A DNA stretch of 33,111 bases from Eubacteriales bacterium (GTDB lineage: Bacteria > Bacillota > Clostridia > Lachnospirales > Lachnospiraceae), in contig JAUNFZ010000029.1 in assembly GCA_030524785.1 (NCBI GenBank), forward strand, positions 1 to 33,111, read 5' to 3'. Shown here in pieces: positions 17,055-25,208 of the stretch (position 1 is the first letter of the stretch; each line of letters opens with the position of its first letter). Below the pieces are notes generated by a model. That model made no database searches, was not told the origin of the DNA, and saw nothing but the letters and a program-made list of their open reading frames with translations. A program made the position numbers and the translations under genes.

Positions 17055-18113
17055 GTGAAAAGATTATGGAAAAGGATACTTGCGGCTGCATGTGCGGGAG
17101 CAATGCTGATGACATCCGTTGTTTATGCATCAGACGGGATGTGGGGACTGATGAATTTTACGGATAATATACTGCCGGACGGTTCTCTGATTTATTATTT
17201 CGACGAGGTGGCGATCACGCTTCCGGCGGACTGGAATGGGAAAATCGATCTGAAAACAGACGGAACGACGGCTGTTTTTTATCATAAGGCGAGCAGGGAA
17301 AAGTGGCAGGAGAATTATGGAAGCGACGGCGGAAAGCTGTTTAGTCTGTCCTGCTCTGTGAATGATGATTTTGCGGAACTACCGGATTACAGCTATATTG
17401 GGTTTTGTGAGGAATCCGTGATGAACTATTTTCTGATCTTCCCGACGGATTTTCAGGCATATACGGAGGATGCCGCCGTTGCGGAGGAATACAGCCGGAT
17501 GTACGCGGAAATTGATTTTGTAAGAGACAATGCGCGGATGCTGGGAACAACAGTAGAACAGCCGGAAACGTCCACCGCAGAGGATCTGCAGGAGCGGCTA
17601 ACAGGAAAAGTCGGCGATGCAGACGCCGAAGTGCAGGAATATTGGTTTGATGAGAAAACGGCGGGCTATGAGGGAACATGGGTAACCATGGAAGATGGCT
17701 TTGAAGTGTATCTTCCTTCTGCATGGAACGTGGTGGAAGTATCCGATGACGAGCGAAAGGACGGCATTGCTTATATAGCGGCGTCCGAGGATACAAGCCT
17801 TATCTACACAGTTATGACAATGGCACTGGGGGAAGAGTATACGGCGGAAGAGATTCAGACAGAGCTTGCAAAAAATAATATGACGATGACAGAGTTTTTG
17901 AAGGAACAGCTTATCTCGCATGGTTATATCTGTGAAGCAGAGGTAAACATAAATGGAATTCCCAGTATTATTTACACACAGGATGATTATTGTGGGACGG
18001 TGTTCATGGATCAGAGCGGCATGAGTATGGAAATGACGCTTCTTATGGGAGAGGATCTCACTGAAAATGAAACCGCAGAAGCGATTCTGCATTCGGTAAG
18101 ATGGGTGTCCTGA
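17055..18113 (+). CDS. Secreted protein with a GTWV/LPS-type C-terminal domain
   Basis: A 352-residue exported protein. The signal peptide KRLWKRILAAACAGAMLMTS ends near VVYAS. The N-terminal part (to ~160) contains EVAITLPADWNGKIDL, which looks like an early version of the same strand pattern seen later. The C-terminal domain (~205-350) has GTWVTMEDGFEVYLPSAWNV and NINGIPSIIY, and closely parallels the C-terminus of the protein at 21082-22368. No catalytic motif or anchor is visible. The GTG at 17055 is 8 bases after AGGAGG; the GTG at 17049 is too close to it. It overlaps the start of the M4 peptidase gene by 13 bases. Confidence 0.75.
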   Translation: MKRLWKRILAAACAGAMLMTSVVYASDGMWGLMNFTDNILPDGSLIYYFDEVAITLPADWNGKIDLKTDGTTAVFYHKASREKWQENYGSDGGKLFSLSCSVNDDFAELPDYSYIGFCEESVMNYFLIFPTDFQAYTEDAAVAEEYSRMYAEIDFVRDNARMLGTTVEQPETSTAEDLQERLTGKVGDADAEVQEYWFDEKTAGYEGTWVTMEDGFEVYLPSAWNVVEVSDDERKDGIAYIAASEDTSLIYTVMTMALGEEYTAEEIQTELAKNNMTMTEFLKEQLISHGYICEAEVNINGIPSIIYTQDDYCGTVFMDQSGMSMEMTLLMGEDLTENETAEAILHSVRWVS

Positions 18114-19876
18114 GCAAAGGGCTGCTGACGGTATTTCTTTGCGCGGTTATATGCGCAGGAGCAGAAGAAGCGGCGGCAGAGCATGAGAATTTATCTCTTC
18201 TGGAAGTGTGGAAGCAGAGAACAGAGAATGCAGCGTCAGATGCGGCGGAAAAGATATACAACGAGGCACCGCAGCTTACAGAAAAAGATATTCTGGAAAT
18301 GAACGGCGGCGATGCGGATTTTCTCTACAGCGAGGACGGATATCTGACGTTTTTGCGGGGAAAGTTTTACGAAATGCCGGTTACGGATACAGAGACAGGC
18401 ATAGAATCCCTGCAGGGAATTGCCGGACTTCTGGGATTATCGAAAGGGTCGGAATTTTTCGCGGTATACGGCGAGCGGGATGCGAAAGGGTATACCTATC
18501 TGACTTATCGGCAGCGTTACGGAGAATTGACGTTGGAGAACGCCGTGCTGAAGATCATTCTGGACCCGCAGGGCTATACGGCGGGAGTGGTCAGTTCTTT
18601 TACGCCGAATGTGGGGATCGCGGAGCAGGATGAGCCGTCGGTTACAAAGGAAGAAGCGGAACAGATTGTCAGGGAGGAATTTCCGCAGTATCGTCTGACA
18701 CTGTATACGCAATATACCCGGCAGACTTCCGTGACGATTCAGGGAGTGGCTTATCATGCGTGGGCGGTGTTCAGCAGAGCGCCGGCATCGGCAGGATACC
18801 CGGAGGGCAGGGGATATCTGGAACATCTGGCAGGTTATGAGGGCTCTTATCTTACTTATCTGCCGGTATCTTCACCTGAGGAGCTTGTGCCCGGAGATAA
18901 CGCCCAAACAGAAAACGCGCTCGCTTTTTTCGACGGACTTGCGCAGGATTCCTATACGGCTGTGGTTAAGCTGCAGGACGGAACCGCGGAGAGACTCACC
19001 GTTCCGGTCGCAAGAGACGCGGCGGGTATGCATTATCTTGCGGACACAGAGCGTCATATTCTGTTGGCGGATTATTATTCATATGCTTTTGAGGGAAAAC
19101 TCGTTCCGTGGTCGTCTCTGGACAATACGGGCTGGCCGGAGCATTATCTTCTGGCATATGACCGCTATTGCCGGGTATATGATTTTTATAAAAGCCATGG
19201 AATGGAATCGGTAGACGGATTCGGATGTCCGATACTGATTTTGACAGATTACTGCGATTCTTTAAAGAAACCGGAAAATAACGCTGTATATCTGGGCTTT
19301 TCGGCGGGATGGGCGGTGTTTTCCGCAAGCGCCGTAAATGATTATGGAGAATGTGTGGATGTGGCGGCACATGAATTTACTCACGGGATAACTGATTATA
19401 CGGCGGGAGGCAATCTCTACCAGAATGCTTCCGGGGCGGTAAACGAAGGGCTCAGCGATGTGTGCGGCAATCTGTGCGAGATGCTTTTGAAAGCTACGGA
19501 GGATACAAAATGGCTTCTGGCGGAAAAAAGCGGCGCGCCAGTCCGCAGCATGAGCGAACCCGGCATATACGGGCAGCCTGTGAAGATCGGCGGAATGTAC
19601 TATTATCCCGATTCGGAAGCGCCGGTGATAGAAAATGATTACGGAGGCGTTCACATCAACAGCTCCCTTATCAGCCATACGGCCTACCGGCTCTGTGAAG
19701 AAGGAATGGAACCGGAAGAAGTGTTCCTTTTGTGGCAGGGAGTACAGAAAATGCTGACACCGCGGTCGGGTTATCAGGAGGTGCATATGGCCCTTAAATT
19801 CGCAGCCAAAATACAGAAGTTAGATCTTTTATGGCAGGAAAAGATTGATGAGATCTGCGGGGAAGCAGGATATTGA
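18101..19876 (+). CDS. Secreted thermolysin-family (M4) zinc metallopeptidase
   Basis: A 591-residue preproenzyme. Residues ~1-27 form a signal peptide. The region to ~260 is an FTP/PepSY-like propeptide (for example TYRQRYGELTLENAVLKIIL). The catalytic part carries HEFTH at 424-428 (zinc ligands His424 and His428, general base Glu425), the third ligand Glu449 in GAVNEGLSDVCGN, and His518 in YGGVHINSSLISHTAYRL, equivalent to thermolysin His231. All key residues are present, so it should be active. It would cut extracellular proteins on the N-side of large hydrophobic residues, as known for M4. The ATG overlaps the preceding gene; its own ribosome site is weak, suggesting coupling. There is no cell-wall anchor. 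Confidence 0.9.
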   Translation: MGVLSKGLLTVFLCAVICAGAEEAAAEHENLSLLEVWKQRTENAASDAAEKIYNEAPQLTEKDILEMNGGDADFLYSEDGYLTFLRGKFYEMPVTDTETGIESLQGIAGLLGLSKGSEFFAVYGERDAKGYTYLTYRQRYGELTLENAVLKIILDPQGYTAGVVSSFTPNVGIAEQDEPSVTKEEAEQIVREEFPQYRLTLYTQYTRQTSVTIQGVAYHAWAVFSRAPASAGYPEGRGYLEHLAGYEGSYLTYLPVSSPEELVPGDNAQTENALAFFDGLAQDSYTAVVKLQDGTAERLTVPVARDAAGMHYLADTERHILLADYYSYAFEGKLVPWSSLDNTGWPEHYLLAYDRYCRVYDFYKSHGMESVDGFGCPILILTDYCDSLKKPENNAVYLGFSAGWAVFSASAVNDYGECVDVAAHEFTHGITDYTAGGNLYQNASGAVNEGLSDVCGNLCEMLLKATEDTKWLLAEKSGAPVRSMSEPGIYGQPVKIGGMYYYPDSEAPVIENDYGGVHINSSLISHTAYRLCEEGMEPEEVFLLWQGVQKMLTPRSGYQEVHMALKFAAKIQKLDLLWQEKIDEICGEAGY

Positions 19877-19894
19877 AGAGAACAGGAGGAGAAG

Positions 19895-21055
19895 ATGCGG
19901 GGCGGATATTGGAAACAGAGCAGAAAAATGTGTATTTGCGCAGTGTTGATGTTAGGATGCGGCGTATTTTCCACAGATGCGCGGCTGATCGTGAAAGCGG
20001 AGAATATCCGGTCGTACCGGTATCAGGATATTCTGGATTCCTCTGATGGAAAAGTGGTTGCCCGCTGTCTGGTGCCTTCGGATTATACGGTATCGGGCGA
20101 CGTCATCTGGTGCGGGAAGTGGCAGAGCGCCGGCGCACCCGGACAGGTATATGTGACAGCGCTAAGCCCGGATGAGAATACGGTGATGGGATATTATTCA
20201 TTGGCTTCTTATGAACATTTTCTGGAATATTCTATGGGCGGAGTTTCCTATAACCAGCATCAGGACGGGGCATTTGACAGCCAGACGCTGACGCCTATGC
20301 TGCAGTTCATGGAGGCGGAGGCTTACTGCGATTATATGGCGCAGATGATCCTTTCCGGATATCAGCTTACATTTGCAGAGCAGACGGAAACCGGATCTGA
20401 ACTGCAGCAGCAGATGGATCAAAAAGCGAATGAAATATATCAGGAGATGCTTTCTCTTCTGCAGGGAACCGGTTATACCGTGGACGGAACCTATGCGGGT
20501 ATAGCAGAACGCTCCTATAGTGTTATACTGGACGGGTATCCTTTCCGGCTGAATGTTTTTGCTTCCACAGACGGATGCCGGATATCCTTTACATCGGAGA
20601 TAGTGTACGGCGGCATAGTTCACACATCTTATATCTCGTGGGAAGCGCCGGCGGTTTATTTCATGTTGACCCCGGAAAATGAATACGAGACAAACAGAGA
20701 CATCTATGAACAGTTCATAATGAATACCTGTTTCAGCGATCAGTTTGCGGAGGCGTTTACGCGGGTGAAAGACCAGATCATTCAGCAGATGCTCAATGCC
20801 GGATGCACCAGTATGGAGCAGGCGCGGGATTACTGCGAAAGCAGCGTCAGCTCCTATATGGGATCGGAGGCAACGTACGACGCGGAGAAGTTTTCTGATT
20901 ATATTCTTTCACAGAATGATTACACTATGCCGGACGGGGAGCATGTGAAAATTTCCACATCTTATGATTATGTATACGCGGATGATATGGGAAATATCTA
21001 TGTGTCAAATACAACGGAGCAGCCTGCGGGAACCGCGCAGTTGTATCCTAACTAA
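19895..21055 (+). CDS. Secreted or lipid-anchored protein of unknown function
   Basis: A 386-residue protein with an N-terminal export signal (KMCICAVLMLGCGVFS). A cysteine at residue 22 in MLGC could be a marginal lipobox; otherwise cleavage may occur further on near ARLIVKAEN. The mature sequence is acidic and Tyr-rich, with a helical stretch around residues 170-195 (SELQQQMDQKANEIYQEML). No enzyme motif is seen and I do not recognise the family. GAACAGGAGGAG precedes the ATG and the gap to the peptidase gene is 18 bases. Being between the peptidase and another secreted protein, it may be a partner or substrate of the peptidase; that is inference. Confidence 0.7.
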   Translation: MRGGYWKQSRKMCICAVLMLGCGVFSTDARLIVKAENIRSYRYQDILDSSDGKVVARCLVPSDYTVSGDVIWCGKWQSAGAPGQVYVTALSPDENTVMGYYSLASYEHFLEYSMGGVSYNQHQDGAFDSQTLTPMLQFMEAEAYCDYMAQMILSGYQLTFAEQTETGSELQQQMDQKANEIYQEMLSLLQGTGYTVDGTYAGIAERSYSVILDGYPFRLNVFASTDGCRISFTSEIVYGGIVHTSYISWEAPAVYFMLTPENEYETNRDIYEQFIMNTCFSDQFAEAFTRVKDQIIQQMLNAGCTSMEQARDYCESSVSSYMGSEATYDAEKFSDYILSQNDYTMPDGEHVKISTSYDYVYADDMGNIYVSNTTEQPAGTAQLYPN

Positions 21056-21081
21056 AAATAGAAAAAGGAGGAAAAAAGAAA

Positions 21082-22368
21082 ATGAAAAAACGGAACATGA
21101 AAACAGGACGAAAAATGCTTTCGGCAGTTTTGGCAACGGCAGTGATGGCGGCTGGCGCAGGGCTCTGCGCACAGGCGGAGCTGAAACTGGACGGGCTTGG
21201 CGACGGGCAGAATCAGATCGCGGCGTTGACGGCAGATGTGCAGGGGGATCTGATCGCGCTGGATGATCAGGGGATTTCCGTGCAGCTTTCAGAGTATACT
21301 TCCATTTATCAGGAAGATGGCTTCGTCTATGTGTATATGGATGAGGAAGGTTACATTCCGTATGTGATCATCGGATACTATGACACAGACACGGCGGACT
21401 TTGCAGACCAGTTTACAGAGTATATGAGAGACAGCCACAGCGATCTTCAGGTGACGGCGGAGGCAGCCACGGTGAACCTTGGCGGCAGGAGTTTCACACA
21501 GGTTGTTTATGCTTATGCGGTCAGCGGCTATACGGTTCGTGATACGAGGCTGTTTGCCATGGAAAACGGCAGAACCTATATGTTTGGCGCCAAGGAGATA
21601 CCCCAGCTTTCCTGCTATGTGGGCTCCGCGCTTGAACAGGCTGCGGGAAGCTTTGCTCATCTTGCGGGCGGCGACAGCGATTATCCCAAACATGTGGACA
21701 GTGAACGCTCTGTAAAGGGCGGCGCGAAAGCGGCGGTGGATGATATTGAGCAGGCGGTAGACGACATCGGTCAGAATGTGGGAGACGTTGCAGGGCAGGA
21801 GTCTTCCGATGCGCAGTATGGCTCCGGTGGAACGGTAGGAACGATCGGAACAATGGGCGGTGTCATGGAAAGCGCCGGAAATACGGAAGGATCTTCCGGG
21901 CAGGATACGGAGACGGGCAGCATTGTGTTTGAGGAATCTGTGGCGGATTATGCCGGAACCTGGGTGCCGTTTCAAGATGGTTTTCAGCTATACCTGCCAA
22001 GTGACTGGAGCGTATACGAATTGACAGAGGAGCAGACGCAGCAGGGCGTACTTTATCTGGCGGGCGATGCCTCCGGGGCGGAGTATGCTCCTGCGGTTTC
22101 TGTAGTCTGGGCATACAGCGACGGAGCGGAAACGTTGGAAGATATTGCAGCAGCAATTACTCAGGCCGGCTATCAGGTGGATGGTATCGTAACAATCAAT
22201 GGGATCGGCTGCATCACCTACCGTCTGGAAGCGGAGGACTGCAGCGCGATCATGTTCTTTCACCCGACGAACAGGCAGTATGTATTCTGCGTGACGGGTA
22301 CTCAGTACGCAGAAAATGTGGATACGATCTGTTCGGTTTTGACTTCTTTAAGCCTGTACACCCCATAG
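21082..22368 (+). CDS. Secreted two-domain protein sharing a C-terminal domain with the 17055-18113 product
   Basis: A 428-residue exported protein with signal peptide KTGRKMLSAVLATAVMAAG ending at AQAE. An N-terminal domain (~55-180) has YEDGFVYVYMDEEGY-like strands. A linker (~200-275) is rich in Gly, Ser, Asp and Thr. The C-terminal domain (~280-425) contains GTWVPFQDGFQLYLPSDWSV, a following GVLYLAGD and IVTINGIGCITYRL, aligning by eye with GTWVTMEDGFEVYLPSAWNV and NINGIPSIIY of the gene at 17055. The AAAGGAGGAAAAAAG site is strong. It is the last gene of the operon. The function is unknown; no anchor motif is present. Confidence 0.75.
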   Translation: MKKRNMKTGRKMLSAVLATAVMAAGAGLCAQAELKLDGLGDGQNQIAALTADVQGDLIALDDQGISVQLSEYTSIYQEDGFVYVYMDEEGYIPYVIIGYYDTDTADFADQFTEYMRDSHSDLQVTAEAATVNLGGRSFTQVVYAYAVSGYTVRDTRLFAMENGRTYMFGAKEIPQLSCYVGSALEQAAGSFAHLAGGDSDYPKHVDSERSVKGGAKAAVDDIEQAVDDIGQNVGDVAGQESSDAQYGSGGTVGTIGTMGGVMESAGNTEGSSGQDTETGSIVFEESVADYAGTWVPFQDGFQLYLPSDWSVYELTEEQTQQGVLYLAGDASGAEYAPAVSVVWAYSDGAETLEDIAAAITQAGYQVDGIVTINGIGCITYRLEAEDCSAIMFFHPTNRQYVFCVTGTQYAENVDTICSVLTSLSLYTP

Positions 22369-22389
22369 GCAATGAAGTAAAAATATCCA

Positions 22390-22418
22390 TTGAGCTTTTA
22401 GGCGCTTTGTTATATAAT
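22390..22418 (+). promoter_or_regulatory. Promoter of the phospholipase D-like gene
   Basis: TTGAGC (22390-22395) and a perfect TATAAT (22413-22418) are spaced by 17 bases, 48 bases before the start codon. This separates the gene from the secreted-protein operon. Confidence 0.7.
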
Positions 22419-22465
22419 CAACGAAAGCAGCAGCAAATCAGCCGTTTTACTATGGGTGAGAATTA

Positions 22466-23887
22466 ATGCGAAAAAAGTTGATTGTTTTCGGAACGATTTT
22501 TCTATTTATTGTACTTTATATCTGCCTTGTGTGCCTGCCGTATAAGCGCCAGGGAAGGGTTACTGCAGAAACGGAAGAAGCATTTGCGCTTACAGATTTT
22601 TACAGCAGTCAGAAAAGCGGAGAAAAAGCAAAGATTTTATTTGATAATGAGGAAGCTTTAGAGGAGAGAATCCGTTTGATCTCTAATGCATCCCAGCGAA
22701 TTGTATTGTCTACGTTTGACTTTAGGGCGGATAACAGCGGAAAACAGATGCTGGCCGCCCTTTATGACGCGGCAGAACGAGGAGTACAGGTACAGATTTT
22801 GGTGGATGGGTTTTCCTATTTTCAGAGCATGAGGGGAAAGGCCTGTTTCAGAGCTCTTGGCTGTCTGGAAAATGTGACGGTTAAAGTGTACAATCCTGTA
22901 AATCTCCTGAAACCTGCGAAACTGATGGCCAGGCTCCACGACAAATATTTGATAGTAGACGATACGGCATATATTCTTGGCGGAAGAAATACTTACGACT
23001 ATTTTCTCGGCGACGATACGGACTACCGAAATTATGACTGGGACATTCTTGTGTTTTCAGGCGATCATCCTGATGAGGATTCTTATGGCCGACTGTACGA
23101 ATATTTTCAGTCTGTATGGGAGCTTAAGGAGTGCCGGACAGTGATGGACACATCCTCGCTGCTTCCCTTTGGGAAAAAAAGGGAAAAGGAAGCGGCCCGG
23201 GAGCTGAAAGAGTTGTACAGGAAAATGCAGACAGAGTGCAGCGAATGGTTTGAACAGGAAGACGAAAATGCGGGCACAGTGGAAATCAATAAAATTACGC
23301 TGCTCTGTAATCCGACACAGGCGTCTGTAAAAGAACCGGTTCTCTTTTATATGATGACAGAGCTGATGATAAAGGCCGGGGAGGAGACAACTTTCCATAC
23401 CCCATATATTTTGTGCAACAATTATATGCTGGAACGGTTGTCAAACGTATGCGCTGCGGCAGAAAATGTCAGTATGATGACAAATTCGGTTGCCAATAAT
23501 GGAAATCCTTTTGGAGCCGTAGATTATGAAACACATAAGACGGAGATCCTGAGGACAGGGGTGGAAATTTTAGAATACGATCAGGGGGTGTCTTATCACG
23601 GAAAATGCTTTACCATAGGAGACCGCCTGTCCGGAGTGGGTTCCTTTAACTGGGATATGAGAAGCGCCTATATTGATACCGAGCTGATGCTTGTGGTGGA
23701 CAGCCCTGAGTTAAACCGGGTGATGAAAGCGTATATGGGAAGCTATGAGGCGGACGCTCTGAAGGTAAAGGACGAGGAGGCATATATCCTGAGAGAGGGC
23801 CAGATTCCCCAGAGTATCAGCAGAAAACGGAAAAACAGGATAAAAATGCTGAAACCTCTGGATGGGCTGCTGCGTTTCCTTTTTTAG
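22466..23887 (+). CDS. Membrane-anchored phospholipase D-like protein
   Basis: A 473-residue protein with one N-terminal membrane segment (LIVFGTIFLFIVLYICLVCL) and two PLD-type catalytic regions. The first HKD motif is intact: His158, Lys160, Asp165 in HDKYLIVDD, followed by GGRN. In the second, His378 and Lys380 are present in YHGKCFTIGD, but the canonical Asp position is Gly385, with an Asp one residue later, then GSFN. Such proteins hydrolyse or transfer phosphodiester groups, as in cardiolipin synthases; it is shorter than a typical synthase in membrane anchors (one instead of two), so the substrate is open. The start is an ATG with only a weak GGTGAG site. Confidence 0.85.
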   Translation: MRKKLIVFGTIFLFIVLYICLVCLPYKRQGRVTAETEEAFALTDFYSSQKSGEKAKILFDNEEALEERIRLISNASQRIVLSTFDFRADNSGKQMLAALYDAAERGVQVQILVDGFSYFQSMRGKACFRALGCLENVTVKVYNPVNLLKPAKLMARLHDKYLIVDDTAYILGGRNTYDYFLGDDTDYRNYDWDILVFSGDHPDEDSYGRLYEYFQSVWELKECRTVMDTSSLLPFGKKREKEAARELKELYRKMQTECSEWFEQEDENAGTVEINKITLLCNPTQASVKEPVLFYMMTELMIKAGEETTFHTPYILCNNYMLERLSNVCAAAENVSMMTNSVANNGNPFGAVDYETHKTEILRTGVEILEYDQGVSYHGKCFTIGDRLSGVGSFNWDMRSAYIDTELMLVVDSPELNRVMKAYMGSYEADALKVKDEEAYILREGQIPQSISRKRKNRIKMLKPLDGLLRFLF

Positions 23888-24129
23888 TAGTAAATGTCTA
23901 CAGCTGTGTGGCAGATAAAAAGGCGGAAGAATATTTTCAGCTATACTTTCCTGAGAGTGAAAATCATCTGAAAAATAATCTGGCGGGCAGCATACAGATA
24001 CCTGTGCTTACGGGGCTGCCGGCCATGTCTGTACAGATCCGGTGCCCGGAGCAGGCTTCAGCTTTGCACGGTGCAAACCGGGTATAACCGCAGAAAGTCG
24101 GCTGCGGAAATATAAGGAGGTTTTGCGGT
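23888..24129. other. Gap with a possible coding remnant
   Basis: Between the PLD-like gene and the EamA gene, one plus-strand frame stays open for about 60 codons to a stop near 24087 and reads ADKKAEEYFQLYFPESENHL then LAGSIQIPVLTGLPAMSV, without a start or ribosome site of its own. It may be the 3' remnant of a lost gene or chance. A small inverted repeat TTGCAC/GTGCAA lies near 24064-24076. The AAGGAGG at the end belongs to the next gene. Confidence 0.3.
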
Positions 24130-24996
24130 ATGTGGATATTTTATGCAGTCGGATCTTCCTTTTTTGCGGGAATTACAGCAATTCTGGCAAAGTGCGGAAT
24201 CCGCAGAACAGATTCGGATGTGGCTACGGCAATCCGCACGGTGGTGGTATTGCTATTCTCGTGGCTGATGGTACTGGTGACAGGCACATGGGCGGGACTG
24301 ACACAGATTGAGGGAAGGACACTTTTGTTTCTCGTCCTGTCGGGAATTGCGACAGGCGCCTCATGGCTCTGCTATTTTCGCGCCCTTCAGAAAGGGGATA
24401 TCAATAAGGTTGTTCCGATTGACAAGTCCAGTACCGTGCTTTCAATTCTTCTGGCGCTTATCTTTCTTCAGGAAGGGATTACAGGGCCAAAAATAATAGC
24501 GGTATTGCTGATCGGCACAGGAACCATGCTGATGATCACGAAGAAGGACATAGAAGAAACTTCCGGAAAGAAAAGCGGCGGATGGCTGATTTATGCGGTG
24601 CTGTCGGCAGTTTTTGCCAGTCTGACCGCTATATTGGGAAAAATAGGGATTGCAGGAATTGATTCCAATCTTGGCACGGCAGTCCGCACCACTGTGGTAC
24701 TTCTGATGGCATGGCTGATGGTGTTCGTGAGCGGAAAGCAGGATGAGCTGAGGAAGATAGAGAGAAAAGAACTCGGATTCATCTGCCTGTCGGGACTTGC
24801 AACGGGCGCCTCATGGCTTTGCTACTACCGGGCGCTTCAGGAAGGACCGGCAAGCGTCGTTGTGCCGATTGATAAACTCAGCATGCTGGTAACGATTGCA
24901 TTTTCCCGGATTATCTTTAAGGAAAGGCTGTCAAGGAAAGCGGCAGCCGGCGTACTTCTGATTACGGCAGGAACGGTTTTGCTGGCGGTTGTTTAA
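24130..24996 (+). CDS. EamA-family drug/metabolite (DMT) transporter
   Basis: A 288-residue membrane protein with ten predicted helices arranged as two EamA repeats. The repeats are unusually alike: SGIATGASWLCYFRALQKG in the first half matches SGLATGASWLCYYRALQEG in the second, and VVPIDKSSTVLS matches VVPIDKLSMLVT. Such proteins export or import small metabolites; the substrate is not predictable. TAAGGAGG precedes the ATG at good spacing. It is a single gene, and no regulator is adjacent. Confidence 0.9.
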   Translation: MWIFYAVGSSFFAGITAILAKCGIRRTDSDVATAIRTVVVLLFSWLMVLVTGTWAGLTQIEGRTLLFLVLSGIATGASWLCYFRALQKGDINKVVPIDKSSTVLSILLALIFLQEGITGPKIIAVLLIGTGTMLMITKKDIEETSGKKSGGWLIYAVLSAVFASLTAILGKIGIAGIDSNLGTAVRTTVVLLMAWLMVFVSGKQDELRKIERKELGFICLSGLATGASWLCYYRALQEGPASVVVPIDKLSMLVTIAFSRIIFKERLSRKAAAGVLLITAGTVLLAVV

Positions 24997-25060
24997 TCAG
25001 TGACATCTTTTTTGGAGGACATGGGGCTTTGACTATGGTAGATAATCGACATGAAAAACA

Positions 25061-25072
25061 GAACATATGTTC
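25061..25072. promoter_or_regulatory. LexA (SOS) box
   Basis: GAACATATGTTC is a perfect 12-bp palindrome and matches the core of the Bacillus/Clostridia LexA site (GAAC-N4-GTTC, commonly with ATAT in the centre). It lies 10 bases ahead of a weak promoter (TTGATT 25082-25087, 17-base spacer, TAGCAT 25105-25110). uvrB is a standard SOS gene, but its working start lies about 3.1 kb downstream; the first gene after this box is rhuM. Confidence 0.7.
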
Positions 25073-25081
25073 AAAATGATG

Positions 25082-25110
25082 TTGATTTATAGAGAAATCT
25101 ATGGTAGCAT
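25082..25110 (+). promoter_or_regulatory. Possible SOS promoter in front of the rhuM gene
   Basis: TTGATT and TAGCAT are spaced by 17 bases, just downstream of the LexA box. The -10 match is poor, so this is a tentative call; an alternative TTGACT at 25029-25034 has no good partner. Confidence 0.35.
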
Positions 25111-25208
25111 ATTGTAAAAACAGCGGGATATGGAAAGTAAATCAGGTGTTGGTGAAAGTGATTATAGAGTTTTTAGACAATATAATTGAATCGCGAGGAG
25201 GAGTTTAA

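Noticed and set aside
23107-23289. Small minus-strand frame inside the PLD-like gene
   Set aside because: Serine/phenylalanine-rich antisense shadow without a start signal.
25061-25072. Palindrome taken as a random restriction-type site
   Set aside because: Position in a promoter-sized gap, match to the LexA core and linkage to uvrB make an SOS box the better reading.
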